A DNA stretch of 64,000 bases from Maribacter vaceletii (GTDB lineage: Bacteria; Bacteroidota; Bacteroidia; Flavobacteriales; Flavobacteriaceae). The notes beneath the pieces were generated by a model. It ran no database searches, was not told the DNA's origin, and saw only the letters and a program-made list of their open reading frames with translations. The translations under genes were made by a program, and so were the position numbers. Where the stretch lies: assembly GCF_003634105.1 (NCBI RefSeq), contig NZ_RBIQ01000007.1, forward strand, positions 124,001-188,000, read 5' to 3'. Shown here piece after piece: positions 34,549 through 43,326 of this stretch. The stretch's first letter is position 1, and the number at the start of each line of letters is the position of its first letter.

Positions 34549-35433
34549 TTATTCTATAATTGCAGCGCTAGTTATTACAGAAGAATTTATTTTATTAACT
34601 AAACCTTGCAACACTTTTCCTGGACCAATTTCTGTAAACTGTGTTGCACCATCTGCTATCATATTTTGTACACTTTGTGTCCATTTTACTGGTGCTGTAA
34701 GTTGTGAAATTAAGTTTTTCTTAATTTCAGAAGCATCAGTAACAGCGGTTGTAGTTACATTTTGATATATTGGGCAGTTAGGTGTATTAAATGTTGTTTG
34801 CTCTATTGCTGTAGCTAATTCTTCTCTTGCTGGTTCCATTAATGGAGAATGAAAGGCTCCACCTACTGGCAATACTAAAGCTCTACGAGCTCCCGCTTCT
34901 TTCATTTTTTCGCAAGCTTCATTAATTGCCTCTACTTCACCAGAAATTACTAATTGTCCAGGGCAGTTATAATTTGCAGGCACTACAATACCTTCTACAG
35001 AATCACAAATTTCTTCCACCACAGCGTCTTCTAATCTTAAAACAGCAGCCATTGTACTTGGCTTTATCTCGCAAGCTTTTTGCATTGCTAAAGCTCTTTG
35101 AGAAACTAATTTTAAAGCCTCTTCAAAATTTAATACCCCATTGGCTACCAGTGCAGAAAACTCTCCTAAAGAATGCCCAGCAACCATATCTGGTTTAAAA
35201 GAATCTCCCATTACTTTACTTAAAATAACAGAATGAAGAAAAATAGCAGGTTGTGTTACTTTGGTTTGCTTTAGGTCTTCTGGCGTACCATTAAACATAA
35301 TATCTGTAATAGAAAACCCTAAAATAGCATTAGCTTGATTAAATAAATCCTTTGCTATTGGGTATTTTTCAAATAGGTCTAACCCCATTCCTACAAACTG
35401 AGCTCCTTGACCTGGAAATATATATGCATTCAT
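34549..35433 (-). CDS. fabD: Malonyl-CoA:ACP transacylase FabD
   Basis: Moves the malonyl group from CoA to acyl carrier protein for fatty acid synthesis in the cytosol. The protein has 294 residues. It begins AYIFPGQGAQFVGMG, carries the nucleophile serine in VAGHSLGEFSALVA, the arginine region in SQRALAMQKA and the catalytic histidine in VGGAFHSPLMEPA. The ATG at 35433 matches the usual start of the family; one three codons upstream (35442) is also possible. It follows the gamma-carbonic-anhydrase-like gene by under 50 bases and is probably in the same transcript as the histidine kinase genes. Confidence 0.95.
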   Translation of the reverse strand: MNAYIFPGQGAQFVGMGLDLFEKYPIAKDLFNQANAILGFSITDIMFNGTPEDLKQTKVTQPAIFLHSVILSKVMGDSFKPDMVAGHSLGEFSALVANGVLNFEEALKLVSQRALAMQKACEIKPSTMAAVLRLEDAVVEEICDSVEGIVVPANYNCPGQLVISGEVEAINEACEKMKEAGARRALVLPVGGAFHSPLMEPAREELATAIEQTTFNTPNCPIYQNVTTTAVTDASEIKKNLISQLTAPVKWTQSVQNMIADGATQFTEIGPGKVLQGLVNKINSSVITSAAIIE

Positions 35434-35480
35434 TTTATTCATATTTAAGGCGGCAAAAATACATATTAAAAATAACTTAC

Positions 35481-35996
35481 TTATTCTTCTTTAAACCAAC
35501 TGGCATATTTAACGTAATTATCTGCTATTCTATTAACTTCTCCAGAACTTAGCTCTGGACTAATATCTTTTATTTTTTTTGCTGGCATTCCTGCGTAAAC
35601 AGTACCTTCTTTTACATGTGTGCCTTTTGTTACTACGGCTCCTGCAGCTATAATACTATTACTTTCTATAATACAATCGTCCATAACAATACTTCCCATA
35701 CCAATTAAAACATTGTCTTTAATAGTACAGCCATGTACTATTGCATTATGCCCAATGGAAACATTATTACCAATAGTGGTTGGTGATTTTTTGTACGTAC
35801 AATGCACTACAGCGCCATCTTGCACATTTACTTTGTTCCCCATTTTAATGTAATGTACATCGCCACGCAAAACAGCATTATACCATACGCTACACTGGTC
35901 CCCCATAGTAACCTCTCCAAGAATAGTGGCGTTCTCGGCTATAAAACAATCGTTACCAAATTCTGGTGTTTTCCCTTTAACTGTTTTTATTATCAT
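35481..35996 (-). CDS. Gamma carbonic anhydrase-like hexapeptide protein
   Basis: Left-handed beta-helix protein of 171 residues with hexapeptide repeats throughout (ATILGEVTMGDQCSVWYNAVLRGD, IGHNAIVHGCTIKDNVLIGMGSIVMDDCII). The three histidines expected to bind metal in gamma carbonic anhydrases are seen in VVHCTY, SIGHNA and AIVHGC. It may hydrate carbon dioxide or be an inactive YrdA/PaaY-like relative; the sequence does not settle this. It probably forms a cytosolic trimer. It lies 13 bases after the LytTR regulator gene. Confidence 0.88.
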   Translation of the reverse strand: MIIKTVKGKTPEFGNDCFIAENATILGEVTMGDQCSVWYNAVLRGDVHYIKMGNKVNVQDGAVVHCTYKKSPTTIGNNVSIGHNAIVHGCTIKDNVLIGMGSIVMDDCIIESNSIIAAGAVVTKGTHVKEGTVYAGMPAKKIKDISPELSSGEVNRIADNYVKYASWFKEE

Positions 35997-36009
35997 ACTT
36001 TAAATTTAT

Positions 36010-36738
36010 TTAAAAAAAGGAAAGCAATTCTTTTTTTCTACTAGCAGAAACAAGTATTTCTTTACCATTAGATAGTATTACACTACCTCCTTTTCCTTTT
36101 CTATATTTTACTATTTCGTTTACATTAACTAAAAAAGACTTGTGAATTCTTGCAAAAGAAAACGTACCTAATGCCTCTTCAAAATATTTTAGAGTTTTAC
36201 TTACTACAATTTTTTTATTTTCTAAATATATCTCGGTATAATTATCATCTGCCTTGCAAAACAATATATCTGCAACATTTAAGACTTGAAAACCATCTTG
36301 TTGCGGTAAGGTTATTTTACCTTCTACTCCGTTAATTTTTGGAGTTAAAACGGTATCTGATATTTGTGCTTCTTTCTCTTTAATCTCTAAAACATAATCC
36401 ACCGCTTTAATTAACTCATCTATATTTATAGGTTTCATTAAATAATATGCGGCATGGTTATTAAGAGCATCCATAGCATATTGGTTGTATGCGGTTACAA
36501 AAACGGTTTCAAAACTTCGTTCTGGAACTTTTTCTAATAAATCAAAAGCATTTCCAAAGGGCATTTCTACATCTAAAAAAACCAAATCTAAGGTGTTTTC
36601 TTGTATTAATTTTAACCCTTCTTCTATTGATGCTGCTTCCCCTAAGAGTGTTACTTTAAGACAATATTTTTGTAAATAATTACGAAGAATCTCCCTGCTA
36701 TTTGCCTCGTCTTCTACTATAATTGCTTTTAATTCCAT
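36010..36738 (-). CDS. LytTR-family response regulator
   Basis: Two-component response regulator of 242 residues. The N-terminal receiver domain (1-120) has phosphoacceptor D56 in DLVFLDVEMPFG, conserved T in FVTAYNQYA and K in YLMKPINIDEL. The C-terminal LytTR DNA-binding domain (about 145-242) includes ILFCKADDNYTEIYLENKK and FARIHKSFLVNVNEI. Its start overlaps the stop of the histidine kinase gene (TAATG), so the two form a pair. Targets are unknown. Confidence 0.94.
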   Translation of the reverse strand: MELKAIIVEDEANSREILRNYLQKYCLKVTLLGEAASIEEGLKLIQENTLDLVFLDVEMPFGNAFDLLEKVPERSFETVFVTAYNQYAMDALNNHAAYYLMKPINIDELIKAVDYVLEIKEKEAQISDTVLTPKINGVEGKITLPQQDGFQVLNVADILFCKADDNYTEIYLENKKIVVSKTLKYFEEALGTFSFARIHKSFLVNVNEIVKYRKGKGGSVILSNGKEILVSASRKKELLSFF

Positions 36739-38933
36739 TATTCTTTTTTGAGTGTAAACTGTACTTTTGTTCCTATACCATCTTCTTGCAAATTAGAGAT
36801 AGACACATCTACTTTATCTTTATGCATCTCGTTTAAAATGGCTATTCTTTTTTTGATATTCCCCATTCCTTTAGATTTCTGCTTTTTCTGGTTTTGGGTT
36901 TTTAGCTCTGCAGATTTTTTTCTTCCAATCCCGTTATCCACAATAACAATATGAACCACTTCATTAGAAACATACAGTATATTAATTTTTAAAAAACCTT
37001 TTTCCTCCTTATAACGCAAACCATGCCAAATTGCATTCTCTATATAAGGCTGTAATAACATAGGTGGAATTTGAAAAGAGTTTATATTAATTTTCTCATC
37101 TACAGTAATGCTATAATCAAATTTATCTGGGAAACGAGAATGTTCTAATTTCACATAAAGTTCTAACAATTCTAATTCTTTTGAAAACGGAATGAAATCT
37201 TCGTCTGAATTTTCTAAAACAGCTCGCATTAGAGTCGAAAAATCACTTAAATACCTATTGGCACTTCTCTCATCATTCTTAGAAATATAATTATTTACAG
37301 AATTAAGCGCATTAAATATAAAATGCGGATTCATTTGTGTTCGTAAAGAACGTAAAGCCAATAAGTTGTTTGCTATTTTTTGTTGCTGATTACTTCTATA
37401 AAAGAAAAAAGCTGCCAATGCCATTAAGACCAAACCTATTATTAAAGAGTAAATAACCCATTTTTGACGCTTATTATTTACTTGATATAACTGTTGTTCT
37501 GTAGAGGCCAGATCGTACTTGCTTTGTGATAATTCGCGTTCTTGCTCTAAGCCAGAAATTCTACTTTGCTTAGAAGCTAATTCTCTATTAAAACGGGCTG
37601 CCTGAGATATTTCTTGCTCTTTTCTTACATAAAGAGTATCAACCACTTTTACATATTCCTGGTAGGTTTCTAAAGCTTTACCAAAATCTCCTTTATACTT
37701 ATAAACTTCCGATAATTTACGAGTTGCATCTTTTTGTACTACCAAATCATCCTCTACATCTGCCTCTACAATACTCTTTTCTAAATACGGTATTGCTTCT
37801 TCATACTTTTGTTGCGCCACATAAGCATTAGCTATCTTGTAATTTATTCTTTGTGATGTTATGGAGTCTGCCAGTACACCTCCTAATTCTTTACTTTTTT
37901 TTACTTTTCCAAAGCTATTTAACTCTCCTAGAGATTCTTTACGAAGTTTAATTTCCTCATCATACCTATTCTTTTTATTATAAAAATCGGCTACTTTCTC
38001 CTTTTCTTGTATTGCTCTTTGTGGGGCTTGCTTTTCTGATAATTCTAAAGAATTTGTATAAAATCCTTCTGCTTCTACACTCCTATTATCACTAGAATAA
38101 GCATCTGCAATTTTAGAATTTAAATCGGCCAATTTTGGCGCTATCTGATTTTTCTTAGCTATAACCAACCCTTCTTCATAAAAAGAAACAGCCTGATTTA
38201 CATTTTCTAAACCTTTATAACTATCCCCTATTGTCTCATACAAAGTAACCTTTTGAAAAGGCACTAAGTTTTTAATGTTTAATAATGGTTCCAGTATAGC
38301 AATAGCTTTTTTATACTCTCCATTTAACACATAAGCTTTTCCTAACAAAAGGGACGTTTTAGAAGATTTGTATGCCTTAATTGCGTCTAAATAACTAGAA
38401 ATTGCTAAATCTGTTTGGTTGTGTTGTTGGTACACTTCTCCTAAAAGAGATAAAGATTTTGCCAACTCTATCTTATTGGCTCTCTTGCCTAAACTTGCAA
38501 TAGATTGGGTAATAAAATCTATGCTCTTTGCTATATCTCCTTTTTTATATTTTTTTGCAGAATCTAATAAAACTTCATGCTCTGAAACACTTTTTACCCA
38601 AGAACTACTTCTTGTTTTTTTTGCTTCAACAACATACCCTTCCACCAAAACATCAATATCTTCATAGCTTTTAACAGTATAATAAATCGTTTCTATTTCT
38701 GGACTTCTAAATAGTATTTCATCGCCTATAGCAACCTTAATCTTAAATTCCCCAAAACTATCTGTATTTGTGTATTGCCCACTATTTGTAGATACCTCAA
38801 CATTACGTATGAGAGTTCTATTTTCTTTCCCTTTTACAGAACCCTTTATTTCTTTTTTAGAATTAAAATCTTGAGCATAGGTTCCAAAACAAAAACTAAA
38901 TAGAACAATAAGTATGTATAGTGCTTTTTGCAT
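36738..38933 (-). CDS. TPR sensor histidine kinase of LytS/YehU type
   Basis: Membrane sensor kinase of 731 residues. After a signal peptide (MQKALYILIVLFSFCFGTYAQ) there is a carboxypeptidase-regulatory-like beta domain (about 27-110). Seven or so TPR units follow (about 125-430), then a coiled coil and one membrane segment (WVIYSLIIGLVLMALAAFFFY, about 492-512). The His_kinase domain has the phosphoacceptor in LRTQMNPHFIFNALNSVN, and the HATPase part has ENAIWHGLRYK and IVDNGIGR. It pairs with the LytTR regulator. The signal sensed is not known; the TPR region suggests protein contacts. Confidence 0.93.
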   Translation of the reverse strand: MQKALYILIVLFSFCFGTYAQDFNSKKEIKGSVKGKENRTLIRNVEVSTNSGQYTNTDSFGEFKIKVAIGDEILFRSPEIETIYYTVKSYEDIDVLVEGYVVEAKKTRSSSWVKSVSEHEVLLDSAKKYKKGDIAKSIDFITQSIASLGKRANKIELAKSLSLLGEVYQQHNQTDLAISSYLDAIKAYKSSKTSLLLGKAYVLNGEYKKAIAILEPLLNIKNLVPFQKVTLYETIGDSYKGLENVNQAVSFYEEGLVIAKKNQIAPKLADLNSKIADAYSSDNRSVEAEGFYTNSLELSEKQAPQRAIQEKEKVADFYNKKNRYDEEIKLRKESLGELNSFGKVKKSKELGGVLADSITSQRINYKIANAYVAQQKYEEAIPYLEKSIVEADVEDDLVVQKDATRKLSEVYKYKGDFGKALETYQEYVKVVDTLYVRKEQEISQAARFNRELASKQSRISGLEQERELSQSKYDLASTEQQLYQVNNKRQKWVIYSLIIGLVLMALAAFFFYRSNQQQKIANNLLALRSLRTQMNPHFIFNALNSVNNYISKNDERSANRYLSDFSTLMRAVLENSDEDFIPFSKELELLELYVKLEHSRFPDKFDYSITVDEKININSFQIPPMLLQPYIENAIWHGLRYKEEKGFLKINILYVSNEVVHIVIVDNGIGRKKSAELKTQNQKKQKSKGMGNIKKRIAILNEMHKDKVDVSISNLQEDGIGTKVQFTLKKE

Positions 38934-39108
38934 GCTTTTTATATAACAACGTAAACTTAGCAGATTTATATGGCATTAAAAAATGGACTCACACGACATT
39001 TTAGCCTTTAAACCTCCTTTTATATGCCTTCACAAAGTTAAAACACGCTTTTACGCATTGAAAAGATGCGCTCCCTCATTCCTCATTTTTTTTTAAAAAA
39101 GTTGCCCA

Positions 39109-39116
39109 TAGATTTG
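39109..39116 (+). promoter_or_regulatory. Probable -7 box of the DUF4349/VWA operon
   Basis: TAGATTTG matches TAnnTTTG perfectly and lies about 24 bases before the ATG at 39140. A TTG at -33 is missing (a T run is there instead). The rest of the 206-base divergent gap shows no other clear element. Confidence 0.4.
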
Positions 39117-39139
39117 ACCCAACATAAACACCTAAAAAA

Positions 39140-39988
39140 ATGAATACAAAAGAAAAACACAATTTTAAAAAAATAACTCTGCTTCTTATTGCAGGCTTTA
39201 TAGCGTTATTTATAGTACGTTTTATATATAGCTACAACGAAAAAGAAACTCCAATACAATTTAACAATCAACTTATTTCTGAAACTATATGGGATGTTAG
39301 AAAAAATTACGCTTCTAAAAAACATGAAGTATTTTCTAACACTAGTGCTGTTCCACAAACTAGAATAGACCAGAAATATGAAAAAATAGCAAAAATTAGT
39401 TCTGGTACAGCAGATTTTATTGCGGATGAAAAATTAATCAGAAATCAGATAAAAAACTATAAAGCTTTAATACAGTATGAAAACAAAAGCGGTAATACTG
39501 GTAATAGGAATTTAAATTTTTCTATTGGGGTGCCTCCAGAAAATTTTGATACCATGTACCAAAGCCTTATTAAAATAGGTGTGGTTTCTGCTAAGCAAAT
39601 TACTAAAACAGATAAAACTAATGAATACAAAGAGCTAAATGCTAAAAAATTATCTCTTGAAAAAATTAGAACTGCGCTGGTAGAATTAAAAGCAAAAGGT
39701 GGCAGAATTGATGAGTTTATGCAGTTAGAAAATAGAATTTTAGAGATAGAACAACAGCTTCAAGATTTAGGAGTTAGCCTTGGTAATTTTGATGATGAGA
39801 ATGAATTCTGTACCGTACAATTTACTTTATCTGAAGGTAAAAAAATAGATACTCCCATAATAACTAAAATTTTATCTGCCTTAGAATGGACCCTAGAAAC
39901 CTATATAAAAATAATGGCTGCACTAACCTTTTTGGCTCTTTTCGCCTATTTAGTAAGCATCACTATTAATAAACTAAAAACATCTTAA
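39140..39988 (+). CDS. DUF4349 membrane protein
   Basis: Protein of 282 residues with membrane segments at both ends (about 10-30 and 255-277) and a soluble middle region. The middle has a small alpha/beta part (LNFSIGVPPENFDTMYQSLIKIG) and a coiled coil (KLSLEKIRTALVELKAKGGRIDEF and EIEQQLQDLG). This layout fits DUF4349, a family of putative lipoprotein/membrane proteins with unknown function. It lies 31 bases before the VWA lipoprotein gene and probably works with it. Confidence 0.8.
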   Translation: MNTKEKHNFKKITLLLIAGFIALFIVRFIYSYNEKETPIQFNNQLISETIWDVRKNYASKKHEVFSNTSAVPQTRIDQKYEKIAKISSGTADFIADEKLIRNQIKNYKALIQYENKSGNTGNRNLNFSIGVPPENFDTMYQSLIKIGVVSAKQITKTDKTNEYKELNAKKLSLEKIRTALVELKAKGGRIDEFMQLENRILEIEQQLQDLGVSLGNFDDENEFCTVQFTLSEGKKIDTPIITKILSALEWTLETYIKIMAALTFLALFAYLVSITINKLKTS

Positions 39989-40019
39989 AATCAATAAATA
40001 AATTCTAAAAAATAATAAA

Positions 40020-41189
40020 ATGAAAAAAGTAAACGCTATTCTTAGTCTTTTATTTGCAGCATTAATTTGCTCTACAACTTTTGGTTGCGAACCAAAAAAG
40101 AAAACAAAAACTATTTACGCACAAGCATTAACAGAAAAGCCTATTGCCAATAACACCGTTAAAATTGCTTTATTACTAGATACTAGTAATAGTATGGATG
40201 GCCTAATAAACCAAGCTAAAGCACAATTATGGGATATTGTAAATAAATTTACGCATGCAAAATGTGGCAATGAAGCTAAACCTAACTTACAAATTGCATT
40301 GTATCAATATGGCAATGACGCCTTGTCTTCTAAAGAAGGATATATACAACAAGTTTTAAATTTTAGTGGCGATTTAGATGAAATCTCTGAAAAACTATTT
40401 TCACTTACTACTAATGGTGGAGAAGAATATTGTGGTGAAGTTATACAAACGTCGTTAAAACAATTAGAGTGGGGTAATAACCAGGACAACTTAAAACTAA
40501 TTTTTATTGCTGGTAACGAACCCTTTACACAAGGAAAATTAAACTATGAAGATGCTGTTACCAATGCCAAAGAAAAAGATGTTATTGTAAATACTATTTT
40601 CTGCGGAAATTACGAACAAGGCATAAATAGCAAATGGAAAAAAGGTGCTACCCTCACTGGTGGAGAATATATTGCTATTAATCACAACAAAAAAATAGTA
40701 CATATAGATACTCCTTATGATGAGGTTATTATTAAACTTAATTCTAAGCTAAATACTACCTACATTTCTTACGGTTCTCTTGGCGCATCTAAACATAAAA
40801 TGCAAAGTACCCAAGATAGTAATGCAATGGAAATGGAAGAAGCCGTTGCTGTAAAACGTGCCGTTAGTAAAAGTTCTAGATTATATAAAAACAAAAATTG
40901 GGATTTAGTAGATGCTGCCGATGATGCTTCTTTTGATGTTTCTAAAGTTAAAAAAGAAGAATTACCAAAGGAGTTAAAAGAAAAATCTAGCGCAGAGATC
41001 AAAAGTTATATTAAAGAAAAGAAAACAGAGCGAGTTAAAATCCAGAATGAAATACAAGAATTAAATAAAAAAAGAAACGCTTACATAGCTAAAAACCAAA
41101 AAGAAAATGCAAAAGGCGAATTAGAAAATGCAATGCTTAGAGCAATTAAAAAGCAAGCTGCTGCTAAAAATTACAAGTGGGAAGAATAA
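40020..41189 (+). CDS. VWA-domain lipoprotein
   Basis: Exported protein of 389 residues. The signal ends at a lipobox-like TFGC (C23). The von Willebrand factor A domain (about 46-230) has a full MIDAS motif D54-T-S56-N-S58, so it should bind a divalent metal and a protein partner. GEEYCGEVIQ and VIVNTIFCGNYEQG hold pairs of cysteines. The C-terminal third is charged and helical (KEELPKELKEKSSAEIK, EIQELNKKRNAYIAK), probably a coiled coil. The partner is likely the DUF4349 protein encoded just before. Function unknown. Confidence 0.87.
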   Translation: MKKVNAILSLLFAALICSTTFGCEPKKKTKTIYAQALTEKPIANNTVKIALLLDTSNSMDGLINQAKAQLWDIVNKFTHAKCGNEAKPNLQIALYQYGNDALSSKEGYIQQVLNFSGDLDEISEKLFSLTTNGGEEYCGEVIQTSLKQLEWGNNQDNLKLIFIAGNEPFTQGKLNYEDAVTNAKEKDVIVNTIFCGNYEQGINSKWKKGATLTGGEYIAINHNKKIVHIDTPYDEVIIKLNSKLNTTYISYGSLGASKHKMQSTQDSNAMEMEEAVAVKRAVSKSSRLYKNKNWDLVDAADDASFDVSKVKKEELPKELKEKSSAEIKSYIKEKKTERVKIQNEIQELNKKRNAYIAKNQKENAKGELENAMLRAIKKQAAAKNYKWEE

Positions 41190-41209
41190 ATAATTAGTTG
41201 GTGTTTTGT

Positions 41210-41250
41210 AATGTGTCTATTCTTATTTATAAGGTAGACACATTTTTATT
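41210..41250 (+). terminator. Terminator after the VWA gene
   Basis: A 10-bp stem AATGTGTCTA (41210-41219) / TAGACACATT (41235-41244) is followed by TTTATTTT. It sits between two convergent genes and may act in both directions, overlapping the PorP stop region only slightly. Confidence 0.65.
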
Positions 41251-42246
41251 TTACTGTGCTGCAGGACAATAACAATCATACTTACGTTCTGATTGTCCAA
41301 AATCGTAACCTACTGTTATTTGATGAAAACCTCCGTTATCAAAGCGAATGTCTCCCATTTGGTAGGAGTAGTTATAAGAAACTAAGAAGTTCTTAATATT
41401 AGCGCCTATAATTGGTGTTATTAACTGTAACCTTTGTTCTCCAAAAGTTCCGTTAGATTGAAACTGAGCACCATCAAAGCTTCTACGATAAGAAATACCT
41501 GCCCAAAGTCTACCAAAATCTACATCTCTATAAACTTTTCCGTTTATATCTAATGTTTTTTCTTTTGTAAAATCTGTAAGCTGAAATAAAACTGAAGGTT
41601 CTATCTGCCATTCATTTCTTCCAAAAATATGACCAGCAGAAATTAAATATCTTTTTAAATTATCAATTTCTATAGCAGTATACAAATCTCTACCACTACC
41701 TAACGCATTTAATACTGCAGCATGTGCATAAAAATCTCTATAGTTATAAGACATTCCAAAATCTAAATTAAAATAACCAACACTATTATTAGTTCCATTA
41801 ATAATAGGATCCGGGATTACGCTTCTAAATTCAGATTCATCTAAATTACTTTGTAAGTATCCTGCGCTTAAACCAAAAGATAATTGGTTTAAAGACCTTA
41901 TATCTCCGCCACCCATTCGTAAGTGATGTGCGTATGTAGCTTTAAATCCTGTTTGCGAATGATACCCATTAGCATCATTATAAAATATAGCGCCTATTCC
42001 ACTATCACTATCTGCAACTCTAAAATGCGCATTTAATGTCTGTAGGCTTGGTGCTTCATCTACATTAAACCATTGCTTACGTATAGTACCACGAACTTTG
42101 CCTCCTTCTCCAATACCTGCCATGGAAGGAAATACTAAATAATAGTTATCGGATAAATAATCAAAATAAACAGGAACCCCTTCTTGTGCATAAGAATTAA
42201 AACTTAACGCAAAGAAAGACAATAGAAGTAAAATTCGGTTTTTCAT
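41251..42246 (-). CDS. PorP/SprF family outer-membrane protein (orphan)
   Basis: Second PorP/SprF-like beta-barrel protein, 331 residues, signal peptide MKNRILLLLSFFALSFNSYAQ. Family features: YLSDNYYLVFPSMAGIGEGGKVRGTIRKQW, GIGAIFYNDANG, LSFGLSAGYLQ and a final barrel strand QITVGYDFG. Unusually it ends with an added tail SERKYDCYCPAAQ that has two cysteines in CYC. No type B CTD partner gene is adjacent; its genuine partner may be far away. It has its own promoter at 42281-42313. The type IX role is inferred from the family. Confidence 0.85.
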   Translation of the reverse strand: MKNRILLLLSFFALSFNSYAQEGVPVYFDYLSDNYYLVFPSMAGIGEGGKVRGTIRKQWFNVDEAPSLQTLNAHFRVADSDSGIGAIFYNDANGYHSQTGFKATYAHHLRMGGGDIRSLNQLSFGLSAGYLQSNLDESEFRSVIPDPIINGTNNSVGYFNLDFGMSYNYRDFYAHAAVLNALGSGRDLYTAIEIDNLKRYLISAGHIFGRNEWQIEPSVLFQLTDFTKEKTLDINGKVYRDVDFGRLWAGISYRRSFDGAQFQSNGTFGEQRLQLITPIIGANIKNFLVSYNYSYQMGDIRFDNGGFHQITVGYDFGQSERKYDCYCPAAQ

Positions 42247-42280
42247 CTAGTAAATGGGGCTAATTAGTTGTTATACCTTC

Positions 42281-42313
42281 TAAATATATAGTATAACGAG
42301 CCAAATACAACAA
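42281..42313 (-). promoter_or_regulatory. Possible promoter of the orphan PorP gene
   Basis: On the minus strand TTG (42310-42308), a 19-base spacer and TATATTTA (one mismatch to consensus) lie about 35 bases before the ATG. Confidence 0.4.
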
Positions 42314-42345
42314 TATTATCCAAATGATTACTAAGAATTACTTTG

Positions 42346-42353
42346 TATTTTTG
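42346..42353 (+). promoter_or_regulatory. Probable -7 box of the nfu promoter
   Basis: TATTTTTG matches TAnnTTTG and is 17 bases before the ATG at 42370. This makes an earlier TTG start at 42343 very unlikely. No TTG is seen at -33. Confidence 0.4.
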
Positions 42354-42369
42354 TAAAAAATTTAGATTC

Positions 42370-43272
42370 ATGAAGGAGTACACAATTACAGTTGTTAGCA
42401 CAAACAATCCTAACATATTAAAATTTGAAACAAATCACCTTTTAACAAGCCATACCAATTTCGAATATAAAAATATTGATGAAGCTAAAAACTCGCCTTT
42501 AGCACAACAGTTATTTTACCTTCCTTTTATAAAGACTGTTTATATTTCTGGCAATTTTATTGGCTTAGAAAGATATGATATTGTTGCTTGGGATGATGTT
42601 AAAGATGAAGTTGCACAACAATTAGTAGAATACTTAAACTCTGGTGAGCCAGTTGTTATAGAAGAGAACACCGACAAACCTGTTGCGGTAACTGTTTATG
42701 CAGAAGTTACGCCTAACCCAACTACAATGAAGTTTGTTGCTAGCAGAAAAATAGTTGCAACAGCTTTTGAGTTTAAGAATATTGATGAAGCAAAAGATTC
42801 CCCATTAGCTTTAGAATTATTTCAACTTCCTTTTGTTAAACAAGTTTTTATTGATGAAAATTATGTGTCGGTCTCTAAATATGATGTTGCAGAATGGGAA
42901 GACATTACTATGCCTTTAAGAGAACTTATTAGGGAGTTTATTGCTGCAGGGAAACAAGTAGTTTCAGATTCTATTGAACAGCAAACAAAAGTTGCTGCTC
43001 CTGTTGAAGTAGAAAAAGCGGTTAGCCTAGATGACACCTCTAAACAAATTATAGATATTTTAGAAGAATATGTTAAACCAGCTGTAGCTAGTGATGGTGG
43101 TAATATTTTATTCCAATCTTATGAAGAAGATACTAAAACCGTAAATGTAATTTTACAAGGTGCTTGTAGTGGCTGTCCTTCTTCTACATTTACATTAAAA
43201 AACGGAATAGAAACTATGCTTAAAAATATGATGGGTGATAAAATAAACGAGGTGGTTGCCGTAAACGGTTAG
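42370..43272 (+). CDS. Nfu-type iron-sulfur cluster carrier with two N domains
   Basis: Iron-sulfur scaffold/carrier of 300 residues in the cytosol. Two tandem Nfu N-terminal domains (about 1-85 and 100-190) are clearly related: both have FEFKNIDEAKDSPLA-like and LPFVKQVFI-like segments. The C-terminal NifU domain (about 218-300) has the cluster-binding CxxC in GACSGCPSSTFTLK and the typical VKPAVASDGGNI. Most bacterial Nfu proteins have one N domain or none. The gene stands alone with a terminator at 43297-43326. Confidence 0.92.
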   Translation: MKEYTITVVSTNNPNILKFETNHLLTSHTNFEYKNIDEAKNSPLAQQLFYLPFIKTVYISGNFIGLERYDIVAWDDVKDEVAQQLVEYLNSGEPVVIEENTDKPVAVTVYAEVTPNPTTMKFVASRKIVATAFEFKNIDEAKDSPLALELFQLPFVKQVFIDENYVSVSKYDVAEWEDITMPLRELIREFIAAGKQVVSDSIEQQTKVAAPVEVEKAVSLDDTSKQIIDILEEYVKPAVASDGGNILFQSYEEDTKTVNVILQGACSGCPSSTFTLKNGIETMLKNMMGDKINEVVAVNG

Positions 43273-43296
43273 TACACTTTTCGCATCTTAAAGAAT

Positions 43297-43326
43297 AAAA
43301 AAGCGCCAAATAAATGGCGTTTTTTT
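43297..43326. terminator. Bidirectional terminator between nfu and tsaB
   Basis: A 12-bp stem AAAAAAGCGCCA (43297-43308) / TGGCGTTTTTTT (43315-43326), loop AATAAA, with one G-T pair. A runs on one side and T runs on the other let it serve both convergent genes. It reaches the tsaB stop. Confidence 0.8.
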
